A DNA stretch of 64,000 bases from Limnoperna fortunei (GCA_944474755.1 OX104113.1:24866432-24930431); one strand, 5' to 3'. Positions 36,390 through 47,938 are shown, counted from the stretch's first letter. The notes: generated by a model from the sequence alone, not told the origin. Translations and numbers: made by a program.

Positions 36390-36579
36390 TAAGCCCCGTT
36401 TACACGATCAAAGTTTTCCACACAAAAATTGTCACAGTTTTTGTTGAAAAACTTTACACGATAAAAAATTTCGATGGTTTTCTGCTATTAATAGAAATAA
36501 ATAACTGACGGAAATCTTTATAAACATCATGCATTTTGAGTTTGAGGAGTATATGGCAGTGTATGTGTACATTTTTATG

Positions 36580-36712
36580 TGCAGTAATTTTGCGACGTAG
36601 AATGCGTAGGAATAGGATTAGGCCAGGGAGAATGCGATGAAGGGTTGCAAAGACGAAAAACTAGAAGCTCCTACAATACTTTGGTTCAGGTATTAGACGT
36701 TGAAGATGAGAT
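36580..36712 (+). pseudogene. Harbinger transposase N-terminal fragment
   Basis: Plus-strand pieces read LRRRMRRNRIRPGRM, then after a frame break RRKTRSSYNTLVQVLDVEDE. PIF/Harbinger nucleases start with an arginine-rich RRRRR..RPW segment followed by R(G/S)xYxxLVxELxxED, and the order and spacing match. Reading continues into the antisense of the MADF exon, so the fragment ends at a deletion junction near 36712. Assignment is by pattern only. Confidence 0.5.
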
Positions 36713-36856
36713 TTCCATAACAGCTTCCTTCCTATTATCTTTATCATGGTAAAGTGTTGATTTAACATTCCAAATAACTCCTCTCGCTTCCACTAAATCA
36801 ATTAAATCTAATAATTCATAAGTCCATTGAAATTTTGTTGCTTTCTTTCCTGCCAT
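36686..36856 (-). pseudogene. MADF/Myb-SANT-like protein, 5' part, in Harbinger element
   Basis: The minus-strand ATG at 36854-36856 opens a 56-codon frame. It starts MAGKKATKFQWTYELLDLID and continues LVEARGVIWNVKSTLYHDKD, NRKEAVMEIS. The WxxELxxxLIxxxExxxxxW...Y..K..R..A..EI pattern is that of the MADF domain found in the accessory DNA-binding protein of PIF/Harbinger elements. It stops (TSNT, stop) where the sequence becomes the antisense of the transposase fragment, so helix 3 and the rest are missing. Confidence 0.65.
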
Positions 36857-37105
36857 TTTTTAATGTGCTTTTGTTTCCAAAATATAATCATTAGTTCCAG
36901 ACTACATGTTCTGATTGGTCAATTCCCATCAAAGTTCATCAAAGTGTTTAGAAAAATAGGATGAGGTTCTATTCTGTCAAAGTCCATCAAAGTGCTTCAA
37001 TTTTTTTGAACACAGTTTTTGATGCAGGTTCACATGGTCAAAAATTTTTGCCAAAGAAAACTTTGACAACGTTATGGAGAACTTTGATCCTGTAAACGGG
37101 GCTTA

Positions 37106-37792
37106 ATGACAAAATGGACAAATAAAATGCTTATAAAGAATACACTGGTTTACATTTTGTAGTAAATTGTAACAAGTTATAATAAATTGTCTCGGGGCTA
37201 ACATTATCATTGAACGATCCTTTATGTACATTAAAGAAATATAATGTTTTTGATAATAACGCAAGTATTAATGGAGGCTTTCAACAGTTACATTTTCTTT
37301 ATGATTAAACCATAAACGATACGAAAAAAACTCTCATCTGAGCATTGGGGTGAATTGAGGTGTTCAAAGTTAATTCTGCCTTTAACCCTAGAAACACGTG
37401 TAGGCTGATGTCAACGTTTAAAAACCATAGATGTATTGTGCATGGTAATGCAGCATTTGAGTATATATCTACCGAGAGATTAAACGGATTAAAGAAATCA
37501 AATGTATGACGACTGTGGTTCACCCAATAATGCAAACACCGGTCAGCGTATTAACAAGTTAAATACAAGCAGCAAAATGTAGCTAGATTTCACCAAACAG
37601 TCATTATAAACATTACAATTATAATTTTATTACTTACAGTTTATGCCAAACTGTGTATTTCTGACAATGATTATTTACTACGCCCCTAATTTAAAAACCA
37701 ATTTTTTATAATTTGGTGCAAATGTACCAAGTTTCGAAAATAATAATAAATGGCGTGTCATTACTGGGATTGAAAACGTTAACCCCACTTAA
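37106..37792. other. Non-genic AT-rich stretch
   Basis: No supported feature. Confidence 0.4.
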
Positions 37793-37904
37793 TGGTGTAT
37801 TGTGGTGTACTTGATGGTGGAATATGATGTACTTGATGGTGGAATATGGTGTACTTGATGGTGTAATGTTGTGTATACTTGGTGGTGGAATGTGGTGTAC
37901 TTTA
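37793..37904. repeat. 22 bp minisatellite, about 5 copies
   Basis: GGTGTACTTGATGGTGGAATAT recurs with 22 bp spacing (GTACTTG at 37807, 37829 and 37851), followed by diverged units with TGTGTATACTTGGTGG. Confidence 0.9.
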
Positions 37905-38010
37905 TAACAAATTTATAAGACATACCCATTAAATACAATAGTTTTATTGGATTTTAAAACATTATACGACGAGGTAAAGACGGGTCATCTACGAGTGATA
38001 GAAATGGCAT

Positions 38011-38256
38011 GTTGTTTAACGCCACTTTCAGCAATTTTTCAGCTATATCATGGCGTCAGTTTTTATAAGGAGAGGAAGCCGGAGTACCCGGAGAAAACCC
38101 CCGACCTTTGGTAGAAAACTAGCAATCCTTGTCAATTAAGTTTGGAGTCGAAAGCACCCTGCACGCAGTGAGACTCGAACCAGCAATCTCAGTGTTGCCA
38201 GACCACGTGATCAATAGTAGACGAACTACCTTAACCACTCGGCCACAGAAGCCCCT
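38011..38256 (-). mobile_element. tRNA-derived SINE, near full length
   Basis: Read on the minus strand it begins GGGGCTTCTGTGGCCGAGTG and GTTAAGGTAGTTCGTCTAC. It then has a B-box-like GGTTCGAGTCTCACTGCG, GATTGCTAGTTTTCTACC, and a tail with AAACTGACGCCATGATATAG and GTGGCGTTAAACAAC. This is the best preserved tRNA-like head in the window. Confidence 0.88.
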
Positions 38257-40600
38257 TCAGGCGTTGTAATTGAATGCCCCAACGAGCAAACATAAGTATG
38301 CTTGAACTCAATCCAAAATCAGTCCGAGGTACGGCAGAAATAGTGTGCTGTTCAAACTCATTAAAATATCATGAGAGTCGTTTATATTAAATGGCTAAAA
38401 TCCTAAATTATTGTTAATTATTTCTATCATAATTTGTGTTGACACAGTATATATCGTAGGCACCTAGTAAATAAGTAAAATTATCTTTATGTGTTTCAAT
38501 AACTGTTGACAAAATCAAACAAGTAATATGTTCAAATGTGAGAAATTTCTTTATTTTTGTGTCGACACACAAGGATATCATATTGCAGGATAGGTTACAT
38601 TTTTTACTGTTGACGAAAATTACACCCACTTCAAAACAAAAAAATGATAGCATTAAGACTAATATATCGATCCGCAGTGACCCTACGATCACTTGTCACA
38701 ATATTATTATTGTTCAACCATTTGGTAAAAACGTGAATGATAATTCCATAATTGTTCTTCCGGTGGTAATTTGCTAAACAACTTCAAATAGAAATGGCTC
38801 CAGGTCTGTGTTATATGTATTGCAGGTAATTACAGAGCGGGCATAAGTAATTGAATTTTAAACAGTACTTAAATGTCATTTAAAATAATTTTAAAGGAAA
38901 AAGTCCACATAATTAAGTTTGAAAAAAGTTTTAATTTCTGATTATTATCGTCTTTCCTCGTTAATAGAAGTTTACAATGAAAGAAAATATACCCCCTTGC
39001 AAATAAAACATATGAATTATAAACGTTTAAAATTTAAAAATTAAATACAAATGAAGAATAAAATACAAAGTATCAAAGAAACTCGGTGAAATTTAGTGTT
39101 CACGCAGCAGCTAAGATTATAGTTCTAATTTTAGGTTAGTACAAATTATTTTTATTATTTTGATCACGTTTGCGTTCTTTTTTCAGTACTATTTGAGCGG
39201 CAGTCCCCACTGGCTTGGTAGACAGATAGAAAAGACAAAAAAAAACATTTAAAAAAATCATTGATTATTCTAAGTATAGTATCTGATTTTACGTAACAAC
39301 AGCTTATACTTAATATCATATGTGTCAACCGCGTTCTTATCAGTGACTGAATTTTAAGAATGGACTTCCGCTAAAAATCAATAAACAGTTTTAGCAAATC
39401 TTCAAATTTTAGTAGCTATGCTATTTTTAGTGACTAAGCTAGGTGACAGTTGAGATGACTCAGATAGGTGCAATTGCATATTTAAGTGTAAAATTTACAG
39501 GTAGCTTAAGTAAATAGAGTACTTAAGTTAAAATTTCCATTTTATAATAAAACGAACTGACACTTCATGCAGTGTTTAAAAGTTGGTAAATTAATTTCGT
39601 TTTTAAAAAATTCAGATACTTGATCTTAGTAACACTGGGATGGAGTCGGTAATTTTACATTAAGTTGAATTCTACTTAACCTAAACGTTCTTAAGTTGTT
39701 AAAAAACAATTATAACAAATAAAAATATAAAATCCTTCATTATGATTGACGTCATCTGTAAGCTTGAGCAGAACAACAGCACCATTCCGGCAAACCTTTT
39801 GACTCTTTCGAAACTTATTGTTCAAAGACAATTGGAGGAGTATAGACATTTGTCCTTCTACACGAGAAAAAACAACTGTGCTAAAAAAATAGGCAGTACG
39901 TCTAAGGATACTAGCTGAGAGAGTACGATGATTGCGTTGTATACATGGGGTTTTGTTTCGTAACCTTTGCGTATCGAATATGCCTCAATATTGAAACAAT
40001 GATATTACACCATTATCTAACAATTAAACTGTATGGATAGACTGTATTATGAGGTTTTACAATTACTGTAAACAACCAGAATTCTGCACTTTTTCTTCTG
40101 TTTTCATTATTACAGCTCTAGTGTCAGTTAAATAAGATCAAGGACAACAACCTGACGAGAGCTTATTTGGGGGTAATACTTGACACCAATATAACGGTTG
40201 TATCAATTAATATCACTTAACACAAGTTTGCAACGTCTTCGTCTTGGCTTTTATCTTTTTATTGTCTATTTACACACATTAAGCCGGATGTTTGACTTCG
40301 TATTTTACAGTCGATGGATTATGATCAAATATTAGCTAAAACTGCAAATATATTGACCCTTAGGTGCTTCCTTGACAGTTTAAATTTGAAAAATATATTG
40401 TTTATTAAATTTTTAAAAGAAAATACTACTTCTTTATTCACAGAAATAAAAGAGTTTAATTTGGTCACTATTTCAGACACAGCATGTTTTTATAAGTAAG
40501 GATCCGAAATCTGCGGCACAGCATTCATTGCAGTACTAGAACATTGCAGAACAGATACAGAATACATTTTGGATCAGTAACATAATTCAATGAAACAAAC
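38257..40600. other. Non-genic AT-rich stretch
   Basis: About 2.3 kb with no supported gene. The 61-codon frame at 40314-40499 precedes a LINE remnant and could be decayed LINE sequence, but it shows no motif. Confidence 0.35.
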
Positions 40601-41000
40601 TAACCAAAGTAGACGGTTATGTGTCTAGATTGTCACAAACTTCAAATTGAAGTCGGAAGATTTGATAAAATACCAAGGGATCAGAGGTTATTTACCTATT
40701 GTAATAAGGTAGAAGATGAAAATAATTTCTTTTTTCAATGCAATAAAAATCAAGCACTACGAAAAATCCTGTTTGAAAAATTAAACATTAAAGACTTTAA
40801 TTTTGAATCTTTAAACTGAAATGGCTATTTAAATCATCAACACTTGATCATAGTTTATTCTTTTATAATACAGTCTTCAGAACTGAGGAGAGAGGATAAT
40901 CTATAATGTATATACATTTGTTGTATGTTTCATTTTTGTGTTTGTACCTTGTAATGTATGCTGTTGTCCATAATTGGGACTTGTTTTGCATTAATAAACG
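40601..41000 (+). pseudogene. LINE ORF2 C-terminus (zf-RVT) and 3' UTR remnant
   Basis: The plus strand reads KVDGYVSRLS, then after a frameshift CHKLQIEVGRFDKIPRDQRL, FTYCNKVEDENNFFFQCNKN and ALRKILFEKL before a stop at about 40817. The RL.H.L.IE.GR....R.C.C....EDE.HF...C pattern is the zinc-knuckle (zf-RVT) C-terminus of mollusc non-LTR retrotransposons. A 3' UTR with GTAATGTATGCTGTTGTCCA follows and ends with AATAAA at 40993-40998. The frameshift, the stops and the missing polymerase domain mark it as dead. Confidence 0.8.
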
Positions 41001-43480
41001 TTATTATGTGAACTAACGTTAACACGTTGAAAGTAGAAGTCTTCTGAAAATAGATCTGTTATTAAAACATTCTTAAGACTAATATTATTATTAAACAGTT
41101 TTTAACTCAAACTCGAAGCGACTGTCTCTAGCAGATTTTCAAGACAATTTCTAACCTATTTCTCGAACTTTCATCACTTAACGCCTTGATTCGCTTAAAA
41201 GAACGTTCTCACCGAAGACAGTCCACATTAAACCATTTCATGGCTTTAGGATTAATGATATTTTTGGACAATAGGAATAAGCGAGAGGATTGGTTATGTC
41301 AAATGACAATTAGTTTTTATTTATTAGTTACAGAGATGAAATTAAAGAACTCCCTAAAAGAGCTAGCCCACGTCGAAAGCCTGACATGCTTATTGGAGAG
41401 TATAAAGTTCTACTCCTATACGTCAAAAGAAAGTGATACAAAAATATAGATGAAGAGAAAACCACTGAGGTCAGAAAAAAGATCATATCCACCTTTTAAG
41501 CATTAAAGTAGAGGGGAATATCGTGGTTTTTTCTTGTAGTTTATTTCAAATATACATAGCGTATTAACAATCAAAGAGGTCGTTTAGCAAGAGAGATGCA
41601 TTAATGTGTATTGGTTGATTAAATCCTAGTAAGCGACAAAATATTTACTTAGTTAAGAACAAATGCCATTGCTATTTCTAAGAACAGTCACTCTTTATAT
41701 CCATTATGTCGGACAAAGAATTATTACGCTTCATTTCGTGAACCTGGAAGCACTCCGACTTTCCCATCATGACGGAAATGAGTATCAATGGATAGAAAGT
41801 CCAATGGCACTTATATTCCAATTTAAAATATATGATACTGACTATATTTGCTTAACGTACCACAATTTATCATTTTATGATAGTACTTAAGATCAAAGTG
41901 AAATTTTAGAAATGATGGTAAATTTACTAAGCATCATCAGGCATATTTCACATTGTAAAATAATTTTTACTCAATCATCAAATTTTTCTTTCGATTTTGA
42001 TAAATGGTCGAAAACTGACTGAAGAGGGTTTGATTGGTCTGAAAATTTCACTTTAAGTTGTGAGTAGCACTTCTAGAGAGGGGATTTCCTTTTGAACTCC
42101 ATTTTTTGACGTCTTCAAAGTGTTGTTCGTATTATCTCACTGATGTGTTAACCATAAAATAAGTCAAGGGTTCATAATTTTGGTCATCAATTCTCGAGTG
42201 GACGAGGTGTTTCCTGACCATTAAGCTAATTGATCTTAAGAAGTGGATTTAAATTTGACCTCTATAGTCCTCCAATTATTGGGATACTTACTGATTTACA
42301 AGAAAAGATTCGATTAAAATGCAATTAATAAGAATTCGCAAATCTTTTGGTGACCTATACTTTCGAACATTTATTCTATTTCAAAACGTTTTAAGGACAA
42401 TGAGACGATGATTGAAAGCGACAGTGCTTGATTGGTGTTAAACGCCCAGTAGAACTTGTCCAACGCTTTTCTACTATTCCCTCATCATTATGGGGCATTT
42501 TTTTTCAAGCTAAACATGTAAGTTCAGCCAATCTAAATCACATAGCGACGGTATATTTTGACAGTATGTTGATGTAGATACATGTGTAAGTCATTCTAAA
42601 TGTAATGTCGGTATAATTTGTTGATACATGTATGTCGTTCAGTGACTTGAGACCACCATGATCAGGTTTTTATTTTATTTCTTTCTCCTGGTCATATATA
42701 AAACATAAGTGACTGAATTCCGTGTAGTAATTAGGGATACTATATTACTATGTACACTTTTGACTAATTTAGGAGGAAATGAATAGGTAAACGAAAAAAC
42801 TGTCGAATCAGCCCCCTCCCCCTTTATCTTCACAGATGAGCAAATAATTCGTCTTGTTAGACTTTATTGGGAATTTTATTTTATAGTAAAATTTGCTCCT
42901 AGTCCTCAAAACTACAATAGGAAATGTTAGATTCAATAGTGCGTTATTCGGCAGGTTTATTTCCTTGCCGGACTATCAAAAGTTAATATAATTTATTGGC
43001 AGTATTTGATCCGGGTATATTAACTCTTAGTTTATGTAAATTGCGGTATACATTTTCACAATTTATCTATATTTCAATTTCGGATGATTGCTCTTAATTG
43101 CCTTACAGATTAGCATAGGAATGCATCCATATATTATATCCCATAAAAACATAATACAAAACTTCACTTTGCTGCATAAACAAGGCCATTAAATTATAAA
43201 AATAAACCAATTATTAAGTACTAAAATGGTACTTAAAAATAAAATTTAACATTCGTGTTCACGAAATGAAATATGTTCAGGAAAACGATCTGTCCTTTTG
43301 TTGTACATTTCCCTGGATATTAACAACAGTAAGTTAAATGTCTTGGGCATAAAATACACACACTCTGCAAACACAGAACGTACAAGCAGAAACTTAGGTC
43401 GGTGACATTTTAGGATTCCCAATTTACATATTTACCTTTATACACTTACATTTAAATACACCAGATACTATTTAAGAAAT
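41001..43480. other. Non-genic AT-rich stretch
   Basis: No firm feature. Plus frames of 75-87 codons at 41186-41449 and 41663-41890 have no recognisable domain or splice context. Confidence 0.35.
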
Positions 43481-43627
43481 AATTCATTGGGGCACGAATA
43501 CACTGATTTTACCACCGGTTGGCCCTTTATGTCCAATCTTTACCGCGGGCGTTAGCGAGGTGTAAAATGTCGGCATAAAGGACAAACCCGTGGTAAAATC
43601 AGTATATATTCTTGCCCCCAATGAATT
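43481..43627. mobile_element. 147 bp palindromic MITE-like repeat
   Basis: AATTCATTGGGGCACGAATA at 43481 mirrors the right end, whose reverse complement reads AATTCATTGGGGGCAAGAAT. Both arms continue through CTGATTTTACCAC and CCTTTATG, about 65 bp each, around a CpG-rich centre CGCGGGCGTTAGCGAGG. The fold would be an almost complete hairpin. No target duplication is obvious. Confidence 0.8.
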
Positions 43628-43850
43628 TCATGTATTTCGATTCCAATAGGACATATTTATGACATTTTTTAACAACATAACCTTTAAGTTGCAGTACTTG
43701 TCTGCCATTTGGGACACAAATTTGATTGTGATGTCGTTAAAAGAACTCTTAATATGACGTCGCCACAAAGAGTATTAATCGTTTATGAAATATATAATCG
43801 TTTTACACCTGGTGTGGACTCGAAGCTTTAGGCACGTCATATTAGTTAAT

Positions 43851-44080
43851 ACGTTCATATCCGTAGATATATATGGAATATAGGACACTTTGTTTGTGAT
43901 ACAGACTTTATCACGGCAAGTATCAGGTGAGCCCCTCTCATGAACAAAATGTCCTATATTCCTATTATCGGTAATTTTCAAAAAGAGCATTTTTGGTCAA
44001 TTTAGCCCGTATTTTTAAGGAACTTGTCGAAGTGATCTGTGAAAAACGGTGAGTTATATACGTTCATATCCGTAGATATA
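43851..44080. repeat. Direct repeat flanking an inner hairpin
   Basis: ACGTTCATATCCGTAGATAT occurs at 43851 and at 44060. Between them lies an inverted repeat: GGAATATAGGACACTTTGTT (about 43873) pairs with AACAAAATGTCCTATATTCC (about 43942). This could be a MITE-like insertion beside a short segmental duplication. The boundaries are not resolved. Confidence 0.6.
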
Positions 44081-44150
44081 GAGATTTTAACACCCGAGTT
44101 GCCCTAAGGACGCCCTATAACGAATTTATCCCCGGTTTATTCCAAAAATT

Positions 44151-44220
44151 CATCGTCGGAAACCCACGTCCGGTCGCGTAGCAAAGCGAGAACGCGACCG
44201 GACGTGGGTTTCCGACGATG
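44151..44220. repeat. 70 bp perfect palindrome
   Basis: CATCGTCGGAAACCCACGTC followed by CGGTCGCGT (44151-44179) is exactly mirrored by 44192-44220, a 29 bp stem with a 12 nt centre AGCAAAGCGAGA. Weaker outer similarity (CCAAAAATT before, GTCCAAAATTA after) suggests it is the core of a larger inverted-repeat element. High CpG content within AT-rich DNA is notable. Confidence 0.92.
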
Positions 44221-44391
44221 TCCAAAATTATGGATTTTTAGGAAGTTTGACACCGCAATGGCTGACGTTAAAGTAACGTTTTCTTTATTTAAAGGAAAGT
44301 TTGATTGAAATGTGAAAAAATTAGTGTTTTTATCAAAGAACGTAGAGTAGTTGTCGACAAATAAGAGGTTTTTTTTTATATTTAAGTAGAT

Positions 44392-44708
44392 GTTGACAGG
44401 GGCGGATACAGGATTTTCGAAAGGGGGGGCGTAAAAAGGGGATATCGGAATAGGAAGGCCACGAACAAGGTTTTTATAGTGTTCAGTAACCTTTATTTGG
44501 TACAGTATATACAACAGAGATATCATAATAAACGAATTAGTACCGTTAATGCATTAATTTATGGCGAGGACAAGCGGGGATTACATTTTTGCCTTTGGCG
44601 CTGGTTTTTACCCTCCCTTTTCTCTTTTTTTTCCTTTTCTTTTTTTTTAAAGGGGGGGGGGGCGTACGCCGCTACGCCCCCCCCCCCCCTGGATCCGCCA
44701 CTGGTTGA
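44392..44708. mobile_element. TIR element with GGCGGATCCAGG-type ends, 307 bp
   Basis: The left end CAGGGGCGGATACAGG (44397) mirrors the right end CCTGGATCCGCCACTG (ends 44703). Both are followed inward by G/C runs and GGGGGGGCGTA. GTTGA lies at 44392-44396 and 44704-44708, a possible 5 bp target duplication. The interior has no gene. I remember CAGTGGCGGATCCAGG ends from several animal DNA transposon families, but the superfamily is undecided. Confidence 0.7.
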
Positions 44709-45668
44709 CCAATTTTTATTTTGGCGCTTAATGTGATGAGACGTCATAAATTGTGTGACGTCGTGATAGATCAATTATATCTCTTAGTTTGCTGCTATAT
44801 ATTTTGATATTTTTTCTTAGATTTACTTTTCTGTATGCGAAGTTACCCGATCGCCTTTTAAACTATGAACGCGTCTTGCGTAAGGTTGAAACTCACGGTT
44901 AGCAACACCCGGGTATATGAGTTTTGTAAATACGTCTCACTGACCAATCAAACTCGAGGAGTAATCCTGATATGGGAATAATATCGCTTTAGAGATTTAG
45001 TTGAGCAGAAATTACATTATTTTCAAAACATATTATACTTGAAGCTTACTTTTCATGACTAATTTCTACGGGTAAAAATATGTACATTTAATACCGTACT
45101 TATCCTGTATATAAAATATATACTAAAAAATATAGTATATAAATTATTTAAAAAGATAAAAATTTACAAAAAACGTCCGGATAAGTACTTGATATTGCAT
45201 TGCACAACAATACCGCTATATGGGGTTGGGCTCGAAACAAATATATTATCAGCTAGAAAAGAAATGTATGTTTACTCTTAAGATTTTATATATGACATAC
45301 ACGTCAAGGGCAACAAAAATACTAATTTAAAAATAACGGTCGTTTGTACACGATGACGACAGTTTAATATGTCAACAATACCAGCATAAAAGAAAATAAT
45401 AATTTCGTTATAACTAAGTATTACTGTTTGCTTAACCAGTATCTTGCAAAGCTTTAAAATTTGTTCAAATAAACACTTCAAACTGCCACTGAACATTTAA
45501 TTTAAGCTTAAGAACGACAGAATATTCCATTGTCCTGTTGTTAAGTTTCGTTCTTTGTTAGGACACACGTATTTGCTCTTTCATTTAATTATAATTTATG
45601 CCAGTAAATATACAGATATAACCACTGCACAGAGATTGTACAGTATTATGTAGCTTTCTCTGTGTTGT
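44709..45668. other. Non-genic AT-rich stretch
   Basis: No supported gene. A possible poly(A) signal ATTAAA for the minus-strand exon at 45669 lies near 45585. Confidence 0.4.
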
Positions 45669-45879
45669 TTAGAAGTCAATATTAATCGGTGAGTGGGAGG
45701 ATGTGGTTGGAGAGGGAGGTGAGTGTTTTAGACAGTTTGTTACTATTGATCCCTGGTGTGTCAATGGAGGGATTGCCATTTCGAGTCTGGCTTCAGTCAT
45801 AGTGTGCTCCAGCAGAGTGTCGGGCGTATCGACTTCCTCCCTAGTACAAGCTGTACGACACAATTTATCTAAAAGATTG
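45669..45879 (-). CDS. Possible 3'-terminal coding exon, unidentified
   Basis: On the minus strand an acceptor ATCGCTTTCAG|CAAT (AG at 45881-45880) opens a frame of about 69 codons. It reads LLDKLCRTACTREEVDTPDT, then LEMAIPPLTHQGSIVTNC, and ends SHSPINIDF with a stop at 45669. Codon composition is richer in G+C than the flanks. An ATTAAA about 85 bp past the stop could be a poly(A) signal. I do not recognise the protein. A 100-codon plus-strand frame overlaps it and is the main alternative. Confidence 0.35.
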
Positions 45880-46134
45880 CTGAAAGCGATAATTAAACAC
45901 ATCTTGAAAACTAGTGTAACGGTAGGTGTAGTAGTAACAATGATACATTCTCTGGATATAACATTGTATGTTACAATTACTTTGTCAATAATCGGATTAC
46001 GTTAAGTCCTTATTTAGATGTTTTCGCATATAAATTCTATTTGGTGTTTCTACTCCAAGATAATTTGTTATTCAATCTTACAAAACTCCATCGTCTGTGC
46101 ATTCCGCGCTATCGCTATAGATTTATATAGAAAA

Positions 46135-46860
46135 ATTTCCTGGAAGTTTGGTTTCTAACTGACCGTTCTTTGTCCGTGTGATTTCCCACAAAGTTTTGTG
46201 TGTAACTTACCGTTTTTTGTCCGTGTGATTTCCGTGATGTTTGGTGTGTAACTTACCGTTCTTTGTCCGTGTTTTTTTTTCTGGAAGTTTGGTGTGTAAC
46301 TTACCGTTCTTTGTCCGTGTTTTTTTTTCTGGAAGTTTGGTGTGTAACTTGCCGTTCTTTGTCCGTGTGATTTTCCTGATGTTTGGTGTGTAACTTACCG
46401 TTTTTTGTCCGGAAGTTTGGCGTGTAACTGACCGTTCTTTGTCCGTGTCATTTTCCTGGTGTTTGGTGTGTAACTTACCGTTTTTGTCCGGAAGTTTGGC
46501 GTGTAACTGACCGTTCTTTATCCGTGTGATTTCCCTGGAAGTTTGGTTTGTAACTGTCCGTTCTTTGTTTGTAGGATTTTTCTGGAAGTTTGGTGTATAA
46601 CTGTCCGTTCTTTGTTTGTAGGATTTTTCTGGAAGTTTGGTGTATAACTGTCCGTTCTTTGTTTGTAGGATTTTTCTGGAAGTTTGGTGTATAACCGTCC
46701 GTTCTTTGTTTGTAGGATTTTTCTGGAAGTTTGGTGTATAACTGTCCGTCCTTTGTTTGTGTGATATCCTTGGAAGTTTGGTTGTAACTGGTCGTTCTTT
46801 ATTTGTGTTATTTTCCTGGAAGTTTGTTTTGCAACTGACCGTTCTTTGTGTTTGTGTGAT
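46135..46860. repeat. 47 bp minisatellite, about 15 copies
   Basis: The unit is ACCGTTCTTTGTCCGTGTGA, TTTTCCTGGAAGTTTGGTGT, GTAACTT. Copies in 46561-46740 (TGTCCGTTCTTTGTTTGTAG variant) are spaced exactly 47 bp and nearly identical. The left half is more variable, with deletions and T-run expansions. Confidence 0.95.
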
Positions 46861-47382
46861 ACACAGCCCTTTGAGTCCTATAGTAACGATAACAAGAAGC
46901 TGATCAGATCATATTTTATAATTTATTCTTCAACTTTAAAAAAATGCAATTACTATTATTGTTTGCAAAAAAAACATTTTTCCCGCACTTCTTTTGAACT
47001 GAAAAATGGTATACTTCGAACCAATTGCACTAACAACTGCTTGGTTTCAAAGATTCCATGTGAACTTTTAAAACTCTTTTAATGTTTCAAAGATCATTAA
47101 AGTGTTGGTTTAAATATCTTTAAAGTTGCAGCTTCTATATGTTAAAGTGTCAACTGTGTGGTTTTGACAACAAAGAGTTCCTTTTTCTTCTGTTTATTTA
47201 ATGTTGAAATATTGATATTGTTTGTACTTCATGATCGATTTAAACTAAAGATAGAATGACTACAGTAGATTTACAAATTATTTCCACAAATGTTGAAATA
47301 CTTGTATGCATGTTAAATTAATTGTATTATCTGCTTCAAAATACGTAAAAACTTCTACAACATAACCATACATTATAGCGAC
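46861..47382. other. Non-genic AT-rich stretch
   Basis: No supported feature. Confidence 0.4.
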
Positions 47383-47385
47383 AAT

Positions 47386-47640
47386 CCCACTAAACACAGA
47401 ACGGTTTCTGAACGTTACGTTTCCGTTTTTTCCCGGGTTTTCCAGAACCATATCGTTCTTAATACGTTATTAAAACGTTCAGTCGTAACGTTATGAAAAA
47501 CCCTACCTAGAACGTTCTGCTATGACGTTCTTAGAACGTTTAATTTAAGTTTTGGTTTTGGTAGAACGTTCTATCAAGGTCTTTTAAAAACCTTAAAAGC
47601 TGATTAAAAACTATAACGTTCTTATAACGTTTTCTGAAAG
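47386..47640 (+). repeat. Left TIR and AACGTT-rich subterminal region
   Basis: After the 14 bp TIR come GAACGTTACG, AAAACGTTCAG, GTAACGTTATG, AGAACGTTCTGC, GACGTTCTTAGAACGTTT, AGAACGTTCTATC, TAACGTTCTTATAACGTTTT. These short palindromes, in mixed spacing, resemble the subterminal protein-binding arrays of CACTA elements. Similar motifs fill 53470-53692. Confidence 0.8.
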
Positions 47641-47938
47641 TTGTGCATATCCGGAATAATGTTTGCATGTGTATTTTATTTTGTTCTAATTTAAACAGTA
47701 CGGACATTGTTTAACTGATAAAAGAAATGATTATTTAAAATATATCTTCACGCTGAGTGACAGTCTAGGACGTTCGGGACTGACATGATTGAAAAATTGA
47801 TATTAAATGATCAAGTATAATGCATTGTAAATTATTTAACAGTTCTTCTGACTTCTGTGTTTGACATAAATGCTAGATTGCACTCAGATATTAATTTCAA
47901 TTATATATTATAAAACACGGCTGCACATTATCTAGAAT

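Larger units (their letters stand above)
36390..37105. mobile_element. PIF/Harbinger-like deletion derivative, 710 bp
   Basis: The terminal inverted repeats are GCCCCGTTTACACGATCAAA at 36393 and, reverse-complemented from 37102, GCCCCGTTTACAGGATCAAA (one mismatch). Flanks are TAA on the left and TTA on the right, a TWA-type triplet with one change; alternative boundaries giving TA or ATG cannot be excluded. Inside, a MADF-like first exon on the minus strand meets a piece of a Harbinger-type transposase N-terminus on the plus strand. The two-gene content (MADF/Myb-like plus nuclease) is the known PIF/Harbinger layout. The catalytic DDE part is deleted. Confidence 0.75.

Noticed and set aside
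41186..41449. 87-codon plus-strand frame as a gene fragment
   Set aside because: No domain, no splice sites and no second copy. Its length is expected by chance in this much sequence.
44137..44526. 129-codon minus-strand frame
   Set aside because: It runs through the perfect palindrome and into a TIR element, with no recognisable domain and AT-driven composition.
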